Assembly: GCF_902686445.1 (NCBI RefSeq)
Contig: NC_062217.1
Coordinates: 171,611,098 to 171,675,097, forward strand
Direction: 5' to 3'
Length of the DNA stretch: 64,000 nt
DNA from: Sciurus carolinensis
Taxonomy: Eukaryota > Chordata > Mammalia > Rodentia > Sciuridae
Translations under genes and position numbers: made by a program
Notes under the pieces: generated by a model
The model's database searches: none
What the model saw: the letters and a program-made list of their open reading frames with translations, nothing else
Told to the model about the DNA's origin: nothing
Shown: piece after piece, positions 1 to 12,388 of the stretch
Position numbering within the stretch: the stretch's first letter is position 1
Layout: each line of letters opens with the position of its first letter

Positions 1-3000
1 CTCCCTAGGCTCCCAGGTCTGGCATATGCGTAAGGCCTCTCTCTCCAGCTTATTCTCCCTGAGCGTGGCTCTGAGCTCAGTTTTGAACAAGGTCATTTTG
101 CACTGTGAAATGCGTGCCAGAGTGGAGCCAAGCCCCAAGTCACATGCTCGGGAACGTGCTGGCATGGGTTGCTGAGGTGCTGCTGCTCTCCTGCTGTCCT
201 GGTGGGCGTGAGAGAGGGCACTGTGGTCTCTCTGCCGTCTCGCTTAGGGAAGGCAGAGGCGGGGGTCTCTTCACCGCTGCCTGACAGCACTCTTGATTCC
301 ACGCCCATAGACCCTCCTTGCCCTAGGCCTCAGGACAAGTTTCTGGAGCCTCATCAGCACCCACATCCCTCTTTGCTCAGTAACCTCAGTTTCCACTGAC
401 ATCGCACTGACATCGGAGCCTAGAGTCTTCCAATTAATCCTGCTTCCTTGTTTCAGAGGAGAATGCCGTGGCTCTGCAGGTCCAGGAACTCATTAGTCCT
501 AGACCCCAGGCTTCTAATGCTCAGTGTCGCCTCGCTTGTACCTAGGGACTTGTGTTCTGCACCCGTGTAATTGGCAGCTTGGGATCATCAGTGAACGGGG
601 CAGTGAAAGGACAAAGGCTTCAGGCACCTGAGGTTCACAGAGGCATCCCCTGCTGAGGCTGAAGAGGTGCAGGAGATGTGGCCTCGCCCACGCCCGCCTG
701 AGAAGGCTGTCCTGATCCCCCTGCCAGGAAGCAGGAGGGAGTTGTTGAGTGCCACCCGGGTGACAGGCAGGATTGCGGCCATGGAGAAGGTGTGCGAGCG
801 AGGCAGAGTCCTGCTCTTGAGGCCTGGAGTGGACTGGGACAGACCAACAGTCAACACAGGTACCGGAGGTGGCAGGATGGCGACTGAGCGGTTAGGCCCT
901 GCTGCGAGTGTGGACAGAGTCTGCAGGGCAGCTCTGACCTGACCCCGTGGAGGTGGCATCTGAAGGGAGGCCAGGGACGATAAAAAGCAGTCTGTCACCC
1001 AGTGGTCAGGGCTGCGTGCTGCCAGCAGGACCTCCAGGCCTTGGCCTCCTGTGGGGGAGATGGCAGCATATGGAGGCAGGACCAGAGGCCACTGGGGCTG
1101 GACTGGGTGGAACAAGTGGGTGTGGTGGGAGATGAAGCCGGGACACCCAGCGGGGATGCTTGTCAGACGTGATTTTTATATTTAATGGAAGGATGAATAG
1201 GACGAAGGATGAGAGGGACACTTCCTGTCAGTCTTCTCCATCCGCAGCGTCCCTGTCTTTTTTCCTGTCTCTTGTTTCGTATATTAACACCCTTTCCATT
1301 CGCTCATCTCTGACAAAAGGGCCTGGTTTGGTCAACATTCGTTGGCAGTGGAGTCTCTGCGCCCAGGACAACATAACCTGTGGCCACTCTTTCGGCAGCT
1401 GCTTGAAAAGGAAACCAGGTGGTCAGTCCTTTTTCTACCATGTCTGAGAAGTATTTTCAGAACTCCATTCCGTGAGGCTTCCTTAGAGAGACCCTTTGGT
1501 ATGTTTCCAAAGTTGTGTTTGGGATTGTTGATTAAAGGAATCAAATGCCTAGGGTCCAGAAACACCCATGTGGCCTGTGTCACGTGGATAAATCAAAGGC
1601 TGCTGCCACAGCTAAGGCCAGCCACCCTGTGCCTGCTGAAATTTGTGGAGCACACCGACTGTTCTCAGTAGAGGGCCTACCTACGCAGCCCACCGTGCTC
1701 CTTGCTTTGGTAATCTCCAGTTGTCCTCCAAGCTTCCTCACCGTCAGGTTTGGCCTCACTGATAATTTTCATGCCCACATTAGTATGTGGGCTGGTGCAG
1801 CTGAGTGAATGCACACTCCAAATACAGACAAAGCAGGAAAGTTCTGTGGGACAGGAAGCACACAATGCTCTGCCAGGATTCCCCCGTTTTTCCTTCTCAA
1901 TTTGGAAACACATCACAAAAGCAGGGCCAGAGTGGCTGTCTTTCCATAATGCCATTGTCGTGAACAGGGGCAGTTCAGAACCTTGCTCTGCTCCAGTAGA
2001 TGCTTGTCCAATGGTGGTGAGGCAGAGATCTTAGAAAGTTAGATGCTCTGAGATGTCAGAGCTTAGGCTGTTGATCTAAAAGGTGTGAACAACGCGTTTT
2101 CATCAAATACATTTTTTTTTCTTTTGTCTTGGAAGACAAGTGCCTCCTTTGTAAGCTTCCTTCCCTTCTGCCTTGAGGAGTCCCTGCTGTATCTAGGTTT
2201 ATGACCTCACCCCTGAGATCATTCCTGGTACCTTCTGGGTGTTTGCCTAATATTAGTTTTGCCAAGTCATTCTCAGTGTTTGTGTTCTTCTACAGAAATC
2301 CCCCCAAAAAATGCTACTCTAATCAAAGAATTCCAAAAAGAATGCAAAAAGAAGATGAGAAGTGTAAATTGTGAGAAGTTCTGTCCTCACCTTTCTCCCC
2401 TTGGGCTCTAGTGACACGCAGGTGCATTGTACACAGGGGTGCTGTGGCCTGGTTGTCATCCCTGCAGAGAGCTGGCATTTGCATCTGAATGATGGAGATT
2501 ACTTGAACCCAGCTTTCAGCGTCCAGGGCAGCACCCAGGGCCCTGGTGTGGTCTTTCTGGTGCTTTCTGTTTTCTGTTCTGCTTGCCCTCTAGCCTGCTG
2601 TCCCTCCAGAGCACAGGTACAACCTAGGGACCAAATCAGGACACTGGTCCTTTCCCTGCTCAGTGTTCTTTGAGCAAGAACCCCTCTGTGGGGTTGGGTC
2701 TCCTTGAAAGTTAGAAGGCACGAAACATGACTTATAAGGTTTCCAGAGATGTGAAGGGGACTGTATGGAGACACCCAGAGGAAAGGGACCTGGTGCTCTG
2801 TGGACACAGGAGGCATCTGGGCAAGCTGACCGTGCAGGTGGTTTTGGGGGGCTCTCGTTGTTGCGTCACTTCCACCTCCACGTTGCAGCAAGCCAGGTCT
2901 TCGCAAGGCCCTTGCTCTACTTGACAAAGCAACTGAGTACGGTTCACAGAACGCAGTCTGGAATGTGGGGCATCTCCGTTCAAAGAAACCTCGGGGTCGC

Positions 3001-3730
3001 CTCCCTGCTGTGGCCTGGGCTTCTCAGGTGTGACTCAGCATGCCAATCACCAGGTCCTCTAGATACCTCCAGGTCTTCAGTTGTCCTTACTGAAAATCCC
3101 AGAGTATAAAAGCATATACCCTTGAGTGTTTACAAGTATACAGCAAATACATACCCGTAGACTGAAATCTACTTAAATAAGTATTGCATATATATTGCAC
3201 GTTGGTGACCATTTTGTGCATACGAATCTCCAGTCATGCCTTTTACAGGTCAGGAGCAAAAGAGGGACTCGCTCAGAAGCAGAATTTATGAGAGAAACAC
3301 AGAAGGGGCATCCCAGGGCAGAGCTGGTGTGGCTGTTTTTGTAGCGCTGTGTGAGAAATGACAGGGAAGGGTCACAGGGAGCTTTCTTCCTAGCCACCTA
3401 TCCAAGCTGCCCGGGGTCTGACTGACACCTTGAAGAGGGGTCTGAAGGGCAAGGCACACAGCTCCGAGGCGAGCGAGACTCAACGAAGCAAACATGAATT
3501 GTTTGGTGAAAGGTCAGGAAAGGGGGGATCTGCCTCTCGCTGTGCCCAACAAAGCCAGGAGCGTCTCTGAGGAGAAGAATTGGCAAGTGGGGTTGCGGTT
3601 CCAGTGTTGACAGGAGCGGCAGCGGTGGGTTCCGGGATGGACTCGAAGGTGCTGTTCCTGCAGCTGCAGTGCTGCCTACTGCCAATCCGTCTGTGGGGCC
3701 TCGTTTTCTTTTTCTTCTATGTTTTCTTTC
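1..3730. other. Non-coding stretch, nothing recognised
   Basis: Moderate-GC unique-looking DNA with no exon, SINE or simple repeat that I can assign. The open frames are short, overlap on both strands and match no family I know. It would be INSYN2A downstream intron and DOCK1 intron if the human arrangement holds. Confidence 0.6.
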
Positions 3731-3808
3731 TTTTTAAATTGAGGATCCAACCCAGGACCTTGCATGAGCCAGGTAGGCACTCTGCCACGGGGCTGCATCC
3801 CCAGCTCT
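3731..3808 (-). repeat. ID-type SINE fragment (antisense)
   Basis: A T-rich stretch followed by GATCCAACCCAGGACCTTGC and ending in GCTGCATCCCCAGC is the reverse complement of an ID element (box-B-like GTTGGATCC and the GGGGATGCAGC start). It abuts a B1-like half in the opposite orientation at 3828. Confidence 0.8.
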
Positions 3809-3827
3809 ATAAGAGCTTGAATTCTCA

Positions 3828-3915
3828 CCAGCTGTGGTGGTGGCATCCTAAGCACACCAACATGAGAGGCTGGGAGGGTGGTTTGAGCCCCGGAGTTCAA
3901 GACCAAAAAAAAAAA
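3828..3915 (+). repeat. B1/7SL-type SINE fragment with poly-A tail
   Basis: CCAGCTGTGGTGGTGGCATC through TTTGAGCCCCGGAGTTCAAG follows the 7SL-derived SINE pattern, truncated after the GTTCAAGACC motif. It ends in an 11-base A run at 3905-3915. Confidence 0.75.
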
Positions 3916-6800
3916 CAATCTCAAATTCTCAGATGAAAATTCTCTGCTCAATTCCTGGGCATCTGCAGGGATGTCTGGGCAGGTCCAGTCTGGCTGCAAT
4001 AGTCAGAGATGCTCTCAGAGCATGGTCAGTAGGTTGGTGCACAATGTGCTGTGGACCCTTCCCCTGAAGTTGTGCACAGTGCAGGGCACAGCAAGTGGCC
4101 CTGTGACTCATTTGCTGTCTTTTAAATGTCCTTTTCATTTTTAGGAAATTCCATTTCTAGCCTGTAAGCAAATGGCGTTTGTATAACGCTGTAATCAGGG
4201 CGTGTCCTCCAAGGGTGGCCTCCACAACACTAGTTATACACCGTCTTGGGATTGTCGCTGTGTGATTCAGCACCGTGGACGGTACCAGGAGTCCGGGTCT
4301 TTCTTCACTAAGGTCTTGTAGGCCTGGCTTATGGCCCTAGGCTAGAGATGGTGGTCCTTGCAAAAATGGAGCCTGCAGGGCTTTTTCTCCAGGATGTTCC
4401 TGGTGTTTCCTTCGTTGTCTTGATTTTGATCTCTTGTTTTCTTTGGGCTTCCTCACTGGGAGCCAATTTTTTTTTTTTTTTTCCTTCTGCATTCTTGCCC
4501 AGCTGTCTCCCATTTTGATAACTAAGCCGTCATTTATGTCAGCATCTTGAAGACTTTTTCACTTAATAGTCTCAAAGTGACATTAATTAGAGATATGCAA
4601 TGACACCTCTACAATTGTGCATGGGGGGAGGGAGTAAATTTCCAAAAGAAGTCCATGTGGGCTGTGTAAGGGAACTGGCCATCCTCAGCAGTAGATCTGA
4701 CTTGTTCCTAAGTTCATATCCTCACCAGGAATGTACCAGGACATGTCCTGGAAGTGCACTGAGTTCATTCACCAGCTCTCCACTTGCTAAAGTGAGTTTA
4801 AACTTTCTCAGGGAATCTTGGAAACTCAGCTACATCTGTTGTAAACATTTGAGCTGTTAACTGCCAAGATTTAGGGAGCATCCAGAGTAAGGTTGGTAAA
4901 AAGAATGGGAAGAATCCAAAGTCAGTTTTCCTGAGCAATTCAAGGTCACCTGTCAGTCAACCAAAGATGGCCCAGGCCTTCATAGGTGATGGTCTGACAG
5001 CTCCCTCTTCCCCTATGGCATTGGGACCTGTCTCCTAGCCAGGGGCAGATTTGCCAAGTCATGCTGTGCAGCCCTGTGGCCTTGTTGACCTGGGCTCTCC
5101 AAGCAGACACAGTGGGTGGTAGTGGCCAAAACCTAGGTTGTGCTCTGGAAACCATAGTCACAGTGTTCTCTCATTTTGGCAAAACTGTTTGAGGAAGCTG
5201 TTTCCCCTGCCTTGGAGATGTCTACGTGGGTGAATGTGGACATCAGTGTGGCACCTGCTGCTGCCTTCTCAGAGCCCTGCAGGAGCCCCTCCATCAGATC
5301 TTCTTCTTGTTCCCTTTGGCCAGTTCTCAACTGCCCTCCTCCACCTGCTTTCCTCTGCCAGAGCTCCTGGCATTCAGGATTGGCAAGCCAGTCACAGAGG
5401 AGATGGCAGTGGAGGTTAATGCATGCATGGGATGAATGAGCAAATGCACCCAACACAGACTGAGAAGTCACTTGGTCTTAGCAGCCCTTCAAGAGTTGGT
5501 TTGATCTCTGTTAAGTAAATCTCTAGATTGTGTCTTCTGCCCAGGAGCTGCTCTTGGTATAGCACTATCTCTACCAGAGTGATTTCCATATGATCCCCAA
5601 ATCATGTTTGTGTAGAGAATGTTAACACAGTTGTTACATACTCCATGACTCTGGTTTCTCCATTCTCCTGCTTGTGGGCCTGTAGATGTCAGGTCAGGTG
5701 GAAAGGCCAGTCCTATTAAGCCTGGGTGTCCCATAGTTATCTAGGTTACCTCTTGGAAAAGGGCTTTCACTGAGATCAGACACTTTGTTTTCACAGACAC
5801 TCATGCATTTCCCCTAAATATGGTCATGCACATTCCAAACATTTCTTTGTATTAATTAGAGTCTGCTCTGGGTGATTACAGCAAGGGAGATGTATTTTGG
5901 GGCTGCAGTATTGGGACTCAGAAGCCTGTCCCTCTAAGAACATGATGGTAGATTCTACAGCATTCTGTGGCTGATTCTTCTCCATACCAGGGAAAACATT
6001 TGAGGGCTAGCCTGGGAACTCCAACCCAAGTTATAAAGAGATGAGTTTTTGGAGCACATTCTTTTCACAAGGTGAAGGGAGTTTTTATTCATCCTGTCTT
6101 AACCACTTTTAACTTTTATTTCCACCAGGTGAGCTTTTCAAAATCATACATGTTCCATTCTCTGAAAGCCAAGAATTGGGACGTTAACCCTTGTGGGATC
6201 TGCCCTCCATGCAAACCCCATGCAGTCTTACTGAACATCAGCATGATTTTCAGCAGTCTGCCTATTTCTACTAAGCGTGCTGAGAGACCTTAAAGGACTT
6301 TGCTACAAAGTAGCTACAACTACCGCCTGCTTGCTGCACACAGTGCACCATGGCTGTCTGTGCATTAGTACTGAGCAAGGCCCTAGACAAACCATGCTCT
6401 CAAGATACTTGAAATCTATAATGAAGGAATTGCTTATATGCTCAGGAAGTTGGCTGGCATGACCTCTAAAAAGTAACCCTCCTTCTCTGGTCTTCTGTGG
6501 GCAATGCTTGTGCAAAGTCCCACCTTCACGGCAGCTCCACACACCTCCCATTAAGTCCCCTGCACTTTCTGAGATTTGGGTGCCCAAGTGCACTCTAGGG
6601 ACTGGACCTTGGCCGTGCGATTGGCCCCTTTCTCGGCAGCATTGGTTGGGAGCATTTTTGCTGGTGGGGAAGGTGTCCTGGTGCACCTTCCCGGCCCCAG
6701 CCTGTTGCTTGGTGCCTTTCTCTGGCGGGACTAGAGGTGTGCAGCGGTGGCGGGTTCCTTGGTGACTGGAGAAGGTGAGCATCCTCTGCCCTGCCCCCTT
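3916..6800. other. Non-coding stretch with one poly-T run
   Basis: No gene recognised. A T homopolymer of about 15 bases lies near 4467-4482. The part from about 5820 to 6300 has the look of old interspersed repeat, but I cannot name a family. Confidence 0.5.
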
Positions 6801-6804
6801 CCTT

Positions 6805-7015
6805 GCTTTAAGCTTCTGCTCAAAACTCACCCCCACAGAACCTGCCACAGCCTTCAGCTGCTTGTTGACCAGACATCCAGGACAACAGCACAGTGAGGGT
6901 GGAGGTTTTCTGTCTGTTCCCTGATGAATTCCCAGCGCCTGCCAGGGGCCTGGAGTAGAAGGGATGGTCAAGAACTGTTTTTTGAATACGGTGGAATGAA
7001 TGGATGGATGAGCGA
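6805..7015 (+). repeat. L2-like LINE remnant
   Basis: It has CTTCTGCTCAAAACTCACCC, then GTTCCCTGATGAATTCCCAG, a GCGCCTGCCAGGGGCCTGGA box and a terminal TTGAATACGGTGGAATGAAT. This follows the L2 3' end order (CCCAGCGCC, GCCTGGCA, TTGAATGAATGA). Confidence 0.55.
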
Positions 7016-7199
7016 CTGAAGGATCTGCCTGAGTATCCCTCGGGGTTAATGGACAGAACTCCCCTTTGCTTTTGAAAAGCAGAACAGGACTGTGGGTGTT
7101 GTGACATTCCCAGCTGGGTAAGGAGCATCTGTCTAAATAGTCTTAGCATTATCCCATGTAAAACGTTCCCGCACAAGAGGGGGAAAAGGTCAGTCATCT

Positions 7200-8700
7200 C
7201 CTGCCTCCGCACCCAGTTATGAAAATAAATGGCTTAGCCTTGCACCGCCACCAGCCCCTCTGCTTGCCCAGAAAAGGTCACTCCCGAGCCCAGGAGCAAT
7301 CCTACCGAACGAGTTTCGCTGAGAAACACCCTTAATGAACTCGGTTGCTTTCTTTAGATGGTGTTGACAAATTAACTTTTATTGGCCTAGCAGCTCCCCA
7401 AATGTGGTGACACTATAATTCTGGGGAGACTTAGGCTATTAGGGAAGCTTTTAATGCTTGTTTTCATTACAAAGAATTAAAGTGAAACAATAATGGTGGT
7501 TGGAAGAACAGCATCTTAGCTAGGGTGAGATCCAAAGCCGGTGGCTGCCCTCTCCCTGCAGAGCAGGTACCACCAGCAGGTCCCTTGCTTCCTGGCTCAC
7601 CCGCCTCACCTCCAGTGCTACCTCCTTGTTTTCTTTGTCCCTCTCTAAGGCCCCGGCCCATCTCTTGGCTGGGTTCCTTGTACACAGAGCCAAGCACGAT
7701 AAGGAAGAGGGAATGTATTCTCATTATTGTACATACATCATTATTACTGTCAGAAATGCATGCAGATTTGGAGAGACAAATGCAGAGATGAACACTATTA
7801 TTAAGGCAAGACTTTTTTCTCCGTTAGTTTTTTTTTTTAATCATACTATCATAATATGCAAAAATCAAGAATGAGAGTAATTATTATTTTGTGTGTGGAA
7901 TGCCTAACTAATATTGTAAACGGAGCCAGACTCAACGTTTTCTTTCATACATCGATGCGATAAGGAAGAGAGTGAGTTCAAAATGATGTTAGTGATGACA
8001 CAAACACGTCACTTGCCCCAGAAGGCACTGGGCGTAGCTGCTACTAGGAAAGATAACTTTTTCAGGCTGAGCTGAGGCCAAGTTGATTAACTTGTGTTCC
8101 TGGAGGACAGTTACAGCGGAAGCAGTAATTTACTGAAAATTAATGAAAGTGAGCATTGGTAACACAGGCTACCAAACCAGAATGAAAATGAGAGTGTGCA
8201 TATATGGCATTATAACAGGTTTTTCCTCAGGGCTGTTATTGTTGTCTACCTGAGTACTATCACACAGGGTGTAACTTACAGAGGTTTTAATTTGAAAGTA
8301 TTAGTGTTGTTCATTTGCTAGTTCTTCTGTTGGTAAATGTCCACAGAGGCTTTTTATTATTTATTTATAGTTATTTATGTGTGCATTTTTTGAAAGATAA
8401 TTTTAGTTAACTACTTTAAGAAGTTACTCTTCTACAAGAAGCTTTTGAGCTTTGTTTCAAAGACCTGACCTTGCATTTGTTATTTAAACAAATGCTTCAG
8501 TGCTCCTGTGGTTGAAGATTAAAATCTTTACGTTTTGGCGTGATCATTTGTAAAATCCTTGATATTCGATTATGAGACTTAGCTGGGGAAAGAGTCTCAT
8601 GTTGTCGCCAATGACATTCTGACTTTTAAAATCTTTTACTCCAGTTTGGTTGCAATTGCCCATTTTTAGATCATCTTTTCCCAGGTTCTCAAGTCTTAAC
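7200..8700. other. AT-rich non-coding block, candidate conserved element
   Basis: There are no recognisable repeats apart from short poly-T (7829-7838). It is dense in homeodomain-type ATTA/TAAT motifs (for example 7371-7480 and 7860-7915) and has no long open frame. Low repeat content together with clustered TAAT motifs is typical of conserved non-coding elements in neural genes, but conservation itself cannot be seen from one sequence. Confidence 0.3.
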
Positions 8701-9269
8701 AATTTTTTCTAATTTATTTTTTAAAATACCTGCAAAGTTTATTTCTATATTACATTGAAAATTTTGCTTTAGTTTGTTGCTCACATGAACTTAGGTATCT
8801 GTTTGAGGAAGTCAGAGCTAGGTGCATATCTGGTGGTTATCCAGAGGGCCGTGCCTGTTACCAAGGCCCTGCTGGACAAGCTTCAGCATGCCGGCAGCTC
8901 ATGGATAAATTCTGTGTCCTGCTAGCAAGGTCCCTGGACTTAGGTCAATGGCTTTGATTTTTCTGAAATTATCCCACAGAGGGGATACCTCTTAATGATT
9001 ATGAGTCCTCAAAAATATACTTTGTTCCTGGGATCCCTTGGAATGGCAGGCCACCTGGACCCCTGAGCCCTGGAAGCATGCTTTTTCCAGAAGATGAATT
9101 AGCAAAAATTCCTACAGGTCTGGAGGCAAAAGCCTCTGTAGACCTTCTAGTAAAGGAGGAACCTAGACTTGCAATAGCAAGGAAAATGCCTGCCGTTTCC
9201 TTGTGTGTTTGTATCAGGTCCCTCACTCTGAGGCAACTAAGAGGATGCAGGCTCAGCCTGATGAAATGA

Positions 9270-9430
9270 GAATTCTGGCCACACTTTTTCTTCAGTCTTT
9301 TGACCTTGGGGAAGGTACTGAGCACCTTTGGTTTCCTGATAGAGATCCTTCCTACCTTGAATCGTTTTTAAGAGTTAAATAGGACAAGATTATATGCCTG
9401 GTATGTCATAGGTGCACAAGGTTGGTGAGC
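9270..9430 (-). repeat. MIR SINE (antisense)
   Basis: The order CTTCAGTCTTTTGACCTTGG, GGTTTCCTGATAGAG, CTACCTTGAATCG, GAGTTAAATAGGACAAG, GCCTGGTATGTCATAGGTGC is the reverse-complement MIR pattern. Confidence 0.7.
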
Positions 9431-11874
9431 CGTGCAGTACTCTGCCAGGGGTACTCAGTGCACCAGAACTCTCCCTCAGGTCCAGGAGGAAATTTTTCAT
9501 ATTTTAGCAGAAATTGCATGGGATTTAAAAACGTATTTGAAAACCAGAACTTGCATTTCATCTTTTTTTAAAAATCTGAATTCTGGGACACAAATCCATA
9601 AATTCCATAAACGTTCATGTCATGCCTTGAATTGCTCATTTTATCTGCAAATGGGATGTCTGAATCGCCTAGTGGCTCGATGGTGAGGTTTTTATTCACC
9701 TACCAACTTGAAAGGCTGGGGAGGTATTTGAAAGCTATTTTGGCATTCTGCACAGGAAGATTATTTAAATTACATTTTCAAGTATGTGTGATACCTACAT
9801 GAAGCCCAGAGCAAGAATGTGAAATGTGTTTTATATTCTTACAAATACATTTTACTTTATTTTTCAAATTAGGGATGGAAAGGCTTATTATTTTTTCTAG
9901 AACTTAAAAATAGTATTTACAAAGTTATCTAAATATAAGCTATAGAAAAGGCTCACCATGACCCTGTGAATATCCTTTCTAAGAAAGCGTTAGAGGAGTA
10001 TGATACATGCTTCCATTTCAAAAGCACAAAAATAATAGGTAGATTTGGACTTTAGGACTTGAACATTTTATCACAAATCTGTTGCATCCAGAGGGGGGAA
10101 AATGATTTCCTTGAAAAGTATTCCGAGGATGCAACCTTGAAGGACCAAGGCTGACTGTGGCATTTGTAGCTGTGGAAGAGATAAGCAATTGATGAAGTGC
10201 CAAGAGCAGAAAGGAAAACGGGACATTAGGATCATCGAGCACCTTGACAGAGATCTGCAGAGAGGGCTTTTCTTACTTCTTATAGTTTTCTCTGAAAGCT
10301 GAAATTGTGGCATCTGGAGCCATTCCCATAGAATGTTCTGAGAGCTGAGCCTCGGTGATGCCTCTTCACACTTGGACCCTCTTCCTTTCAGGCAGAAAAG
10401 GCAGCCCAGGGAGCGTGGACTGGGGTGGCTGCTCTCTGACCCCAAAGAAACGTGTACTATGCTTTTTCTCTGAAAACAAGTGCAAAACTTGCTGTCCCCA
10501 TTCTATAATCCTAAAGCCTTCCTCACCCCGAATAAACGAGCCTAGAGAATAAACCCAGAGAACAGCTGCTAACGTGTACAGCCCGCGCCCTTGCTTGACC
10601 TCCCTGCATCTTTGTATTCGAAGGTCGCTTCTCGGTGAGAAAGCAACTTCTAGGGCAATGGAGTGACCGGTGTAGCCCATTCTGGACCCTAGGGCCTAGC
10701 ATTTCATCTGGTCTTCCAGGACAGCGCCGGGCTGCACTCTCAGGGCTCTGGTGCAGAGGGAGCGTCTCAGGTTCAGAGGGGTTGGCAACCCTGCCCAAGC
10801 AGGGAGGGTCAGCACCATGTTCCAGCTCTGCCCTGGCTGACCACAGAGCCCGTGTCACTGTGCTCTGTGCCCCTCTTGAGTCTCATGCCCTGAAGATGGA
10901 GAAAGCCTGCACCCTGGAGTCTGCCCCCAGCCGGCTGGCCGCAAGGGTTTAAAATGTTTTGGGTCACAGTAACTGTGGGGAGAGACACCGAGACGGATTT
11001 ATCAAGAACATTAGGAAATGAAGTGCTGACATTTTCATCCTATGCAAATACAGAGTGCGAAGGGACAGGAGGAGCATTTGGCAGAAATCAGAGGCCTTTC
11101 GCTTCTGATCTCGCGCCGAGTGCTGCTTTCTCTCTGCTGCTCGCAGTGCCCTGATTGTCTGTGATTCTCTGTGCCAGAGCTGGGGAGGCAGTGCTCCACA
11201 TTCCAGAGAGCCACACGGATGGTTCTCAGGACCACAGAGGCTGGGGACAGACTGTCTAATGCCACCGGCCCCCTCCTTCCAACGTGGCCATTCCCAGCTA
11301 ACCAGGTGGAAGACTTGGATCTTAATTAAGTGGGTAGGCTTTGGCAGGAGCAACCCAATCATCCTTCTAGACTCTGCACAGCCAAATTGGGATGGGATTG
11401 CCTCGCCGTGCCCAGCTTTTCCCTAGGCTCTCCCAGGGGTGAATCCAGGGAGTTAATAAGTCGGAATCTAATGGAAGATCTTTGTGATTCTACAGTGTTT
11501 AGCCATGGCTGCTGCTGTGGTGTACAATTTTCCATGTTGGTTCTTTCTGCTCTGTGACTTAAACAAATTAAAGTGTCCCCTTATGCTTCTTCCATAATTG
11601 TGATGCAGTATTTATTCTGTTTGGGCATGGGTAATTAGAGCAAATTCAGAGAGATTTCTCATCCCCTGGCAGGTCCTCCTGAAGAATGCCTAATTCTGAG
11701 TGATTTGTCAATATAAGGACATGAGATAGAGCAAGCATATCATTTCTATCCATCTAGCGTCAATATCTAGGTTAAAGCAAGTCACAGCAAGCAGAATGTT
11801 CTGTCACGGCTCTATTCATGGCTTCCAGATATGCCGTACTATAAATTATACATATAAATTACATATATGTGTGT

Positions 11875-11878
<4 letters not shown>
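9431..11878. other. Non-coding stretch, nothing recognised
   Basis: AT-rich to about 10020, then mixed composition. The open frames are overlapping and unrecognised. I see no splice-flanked coding segment and no clear repeat. Confidence 0.5.

Positions 11879-11907
<29 letters not shown>
11879..11907. repeat. (CA)n microsatellite
   Basis: About 14 uninterrupted CA units, preceded by an AT-rich ACATATATGTGTG stretch. Confidence 0.97.
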
Positions 11908-11912
<5 letters not shown>

Positions 11913-12170
11913 TCCAAAGCCAGTCCCCAGAGGTTGTATAGGCTTATGAAGAATTAGGCATATACTTGGATGAAGGATAAACTGAAATCAGTGTTCTGTG
12001 AACCCTTCAGAGGTGGGTCCTGAATGTATATGAGTGACATCTGCTCATTGCCTGGCACTTAGGACTTGGAATGAAGGTTTGACAGCCACACACCCTGGAT
12101 GGGCAGCACCCATATTCTGGCTTGGGTTCCATTGGAGCAAACAAAATCATTACATTTACAAACCGTGGAA

Positions 12171-12388
12171 CAGGAGTCTACAAACTGTGGCCCATGGCTG
12201 AAGTCGGGCTACTGCCTAGTTTTGTAAGTTTTACTGGAACACAGTTGTGCCCATTTGTACATGGACAGTCTGTGGCTGCTTTCAGGATACAATGGCAGAG
12301 TTGAGTCATTGTGTCATAGTTATACCGCCCTCAAAACCTGAAAAATGGGCAATCTGTCTCTCTGTAGAAAATGGTTGCTGATGCCCCC
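12171..12388 (-). mobile_element. hAT-Charlie-type non-autonomous DNA transposon remnant (antisense)
   Basis: It starts CAGGAGTCTACAAACTGTGG, contains TTTTACTGGAACACAGTTGT, a GGCTGCTTTCAGGATACAAT segment and CAGAGTTGAGTCATTGTG, and ends AAATGGTTGCTGATGCCCC. This order is the widespread mammalian element whose consensus begins with a 'gggtcggcaaac'-type end and includes 'ggaacacagccacgcccatt'. The exact subfamily is not assigned. Confidence 0.7.

Noticed and set aside
6303..6971. 222-codon minus-strand open frame
   Set aside because: Overlaps an L2 remnant and matches no protein I know; likely chance.
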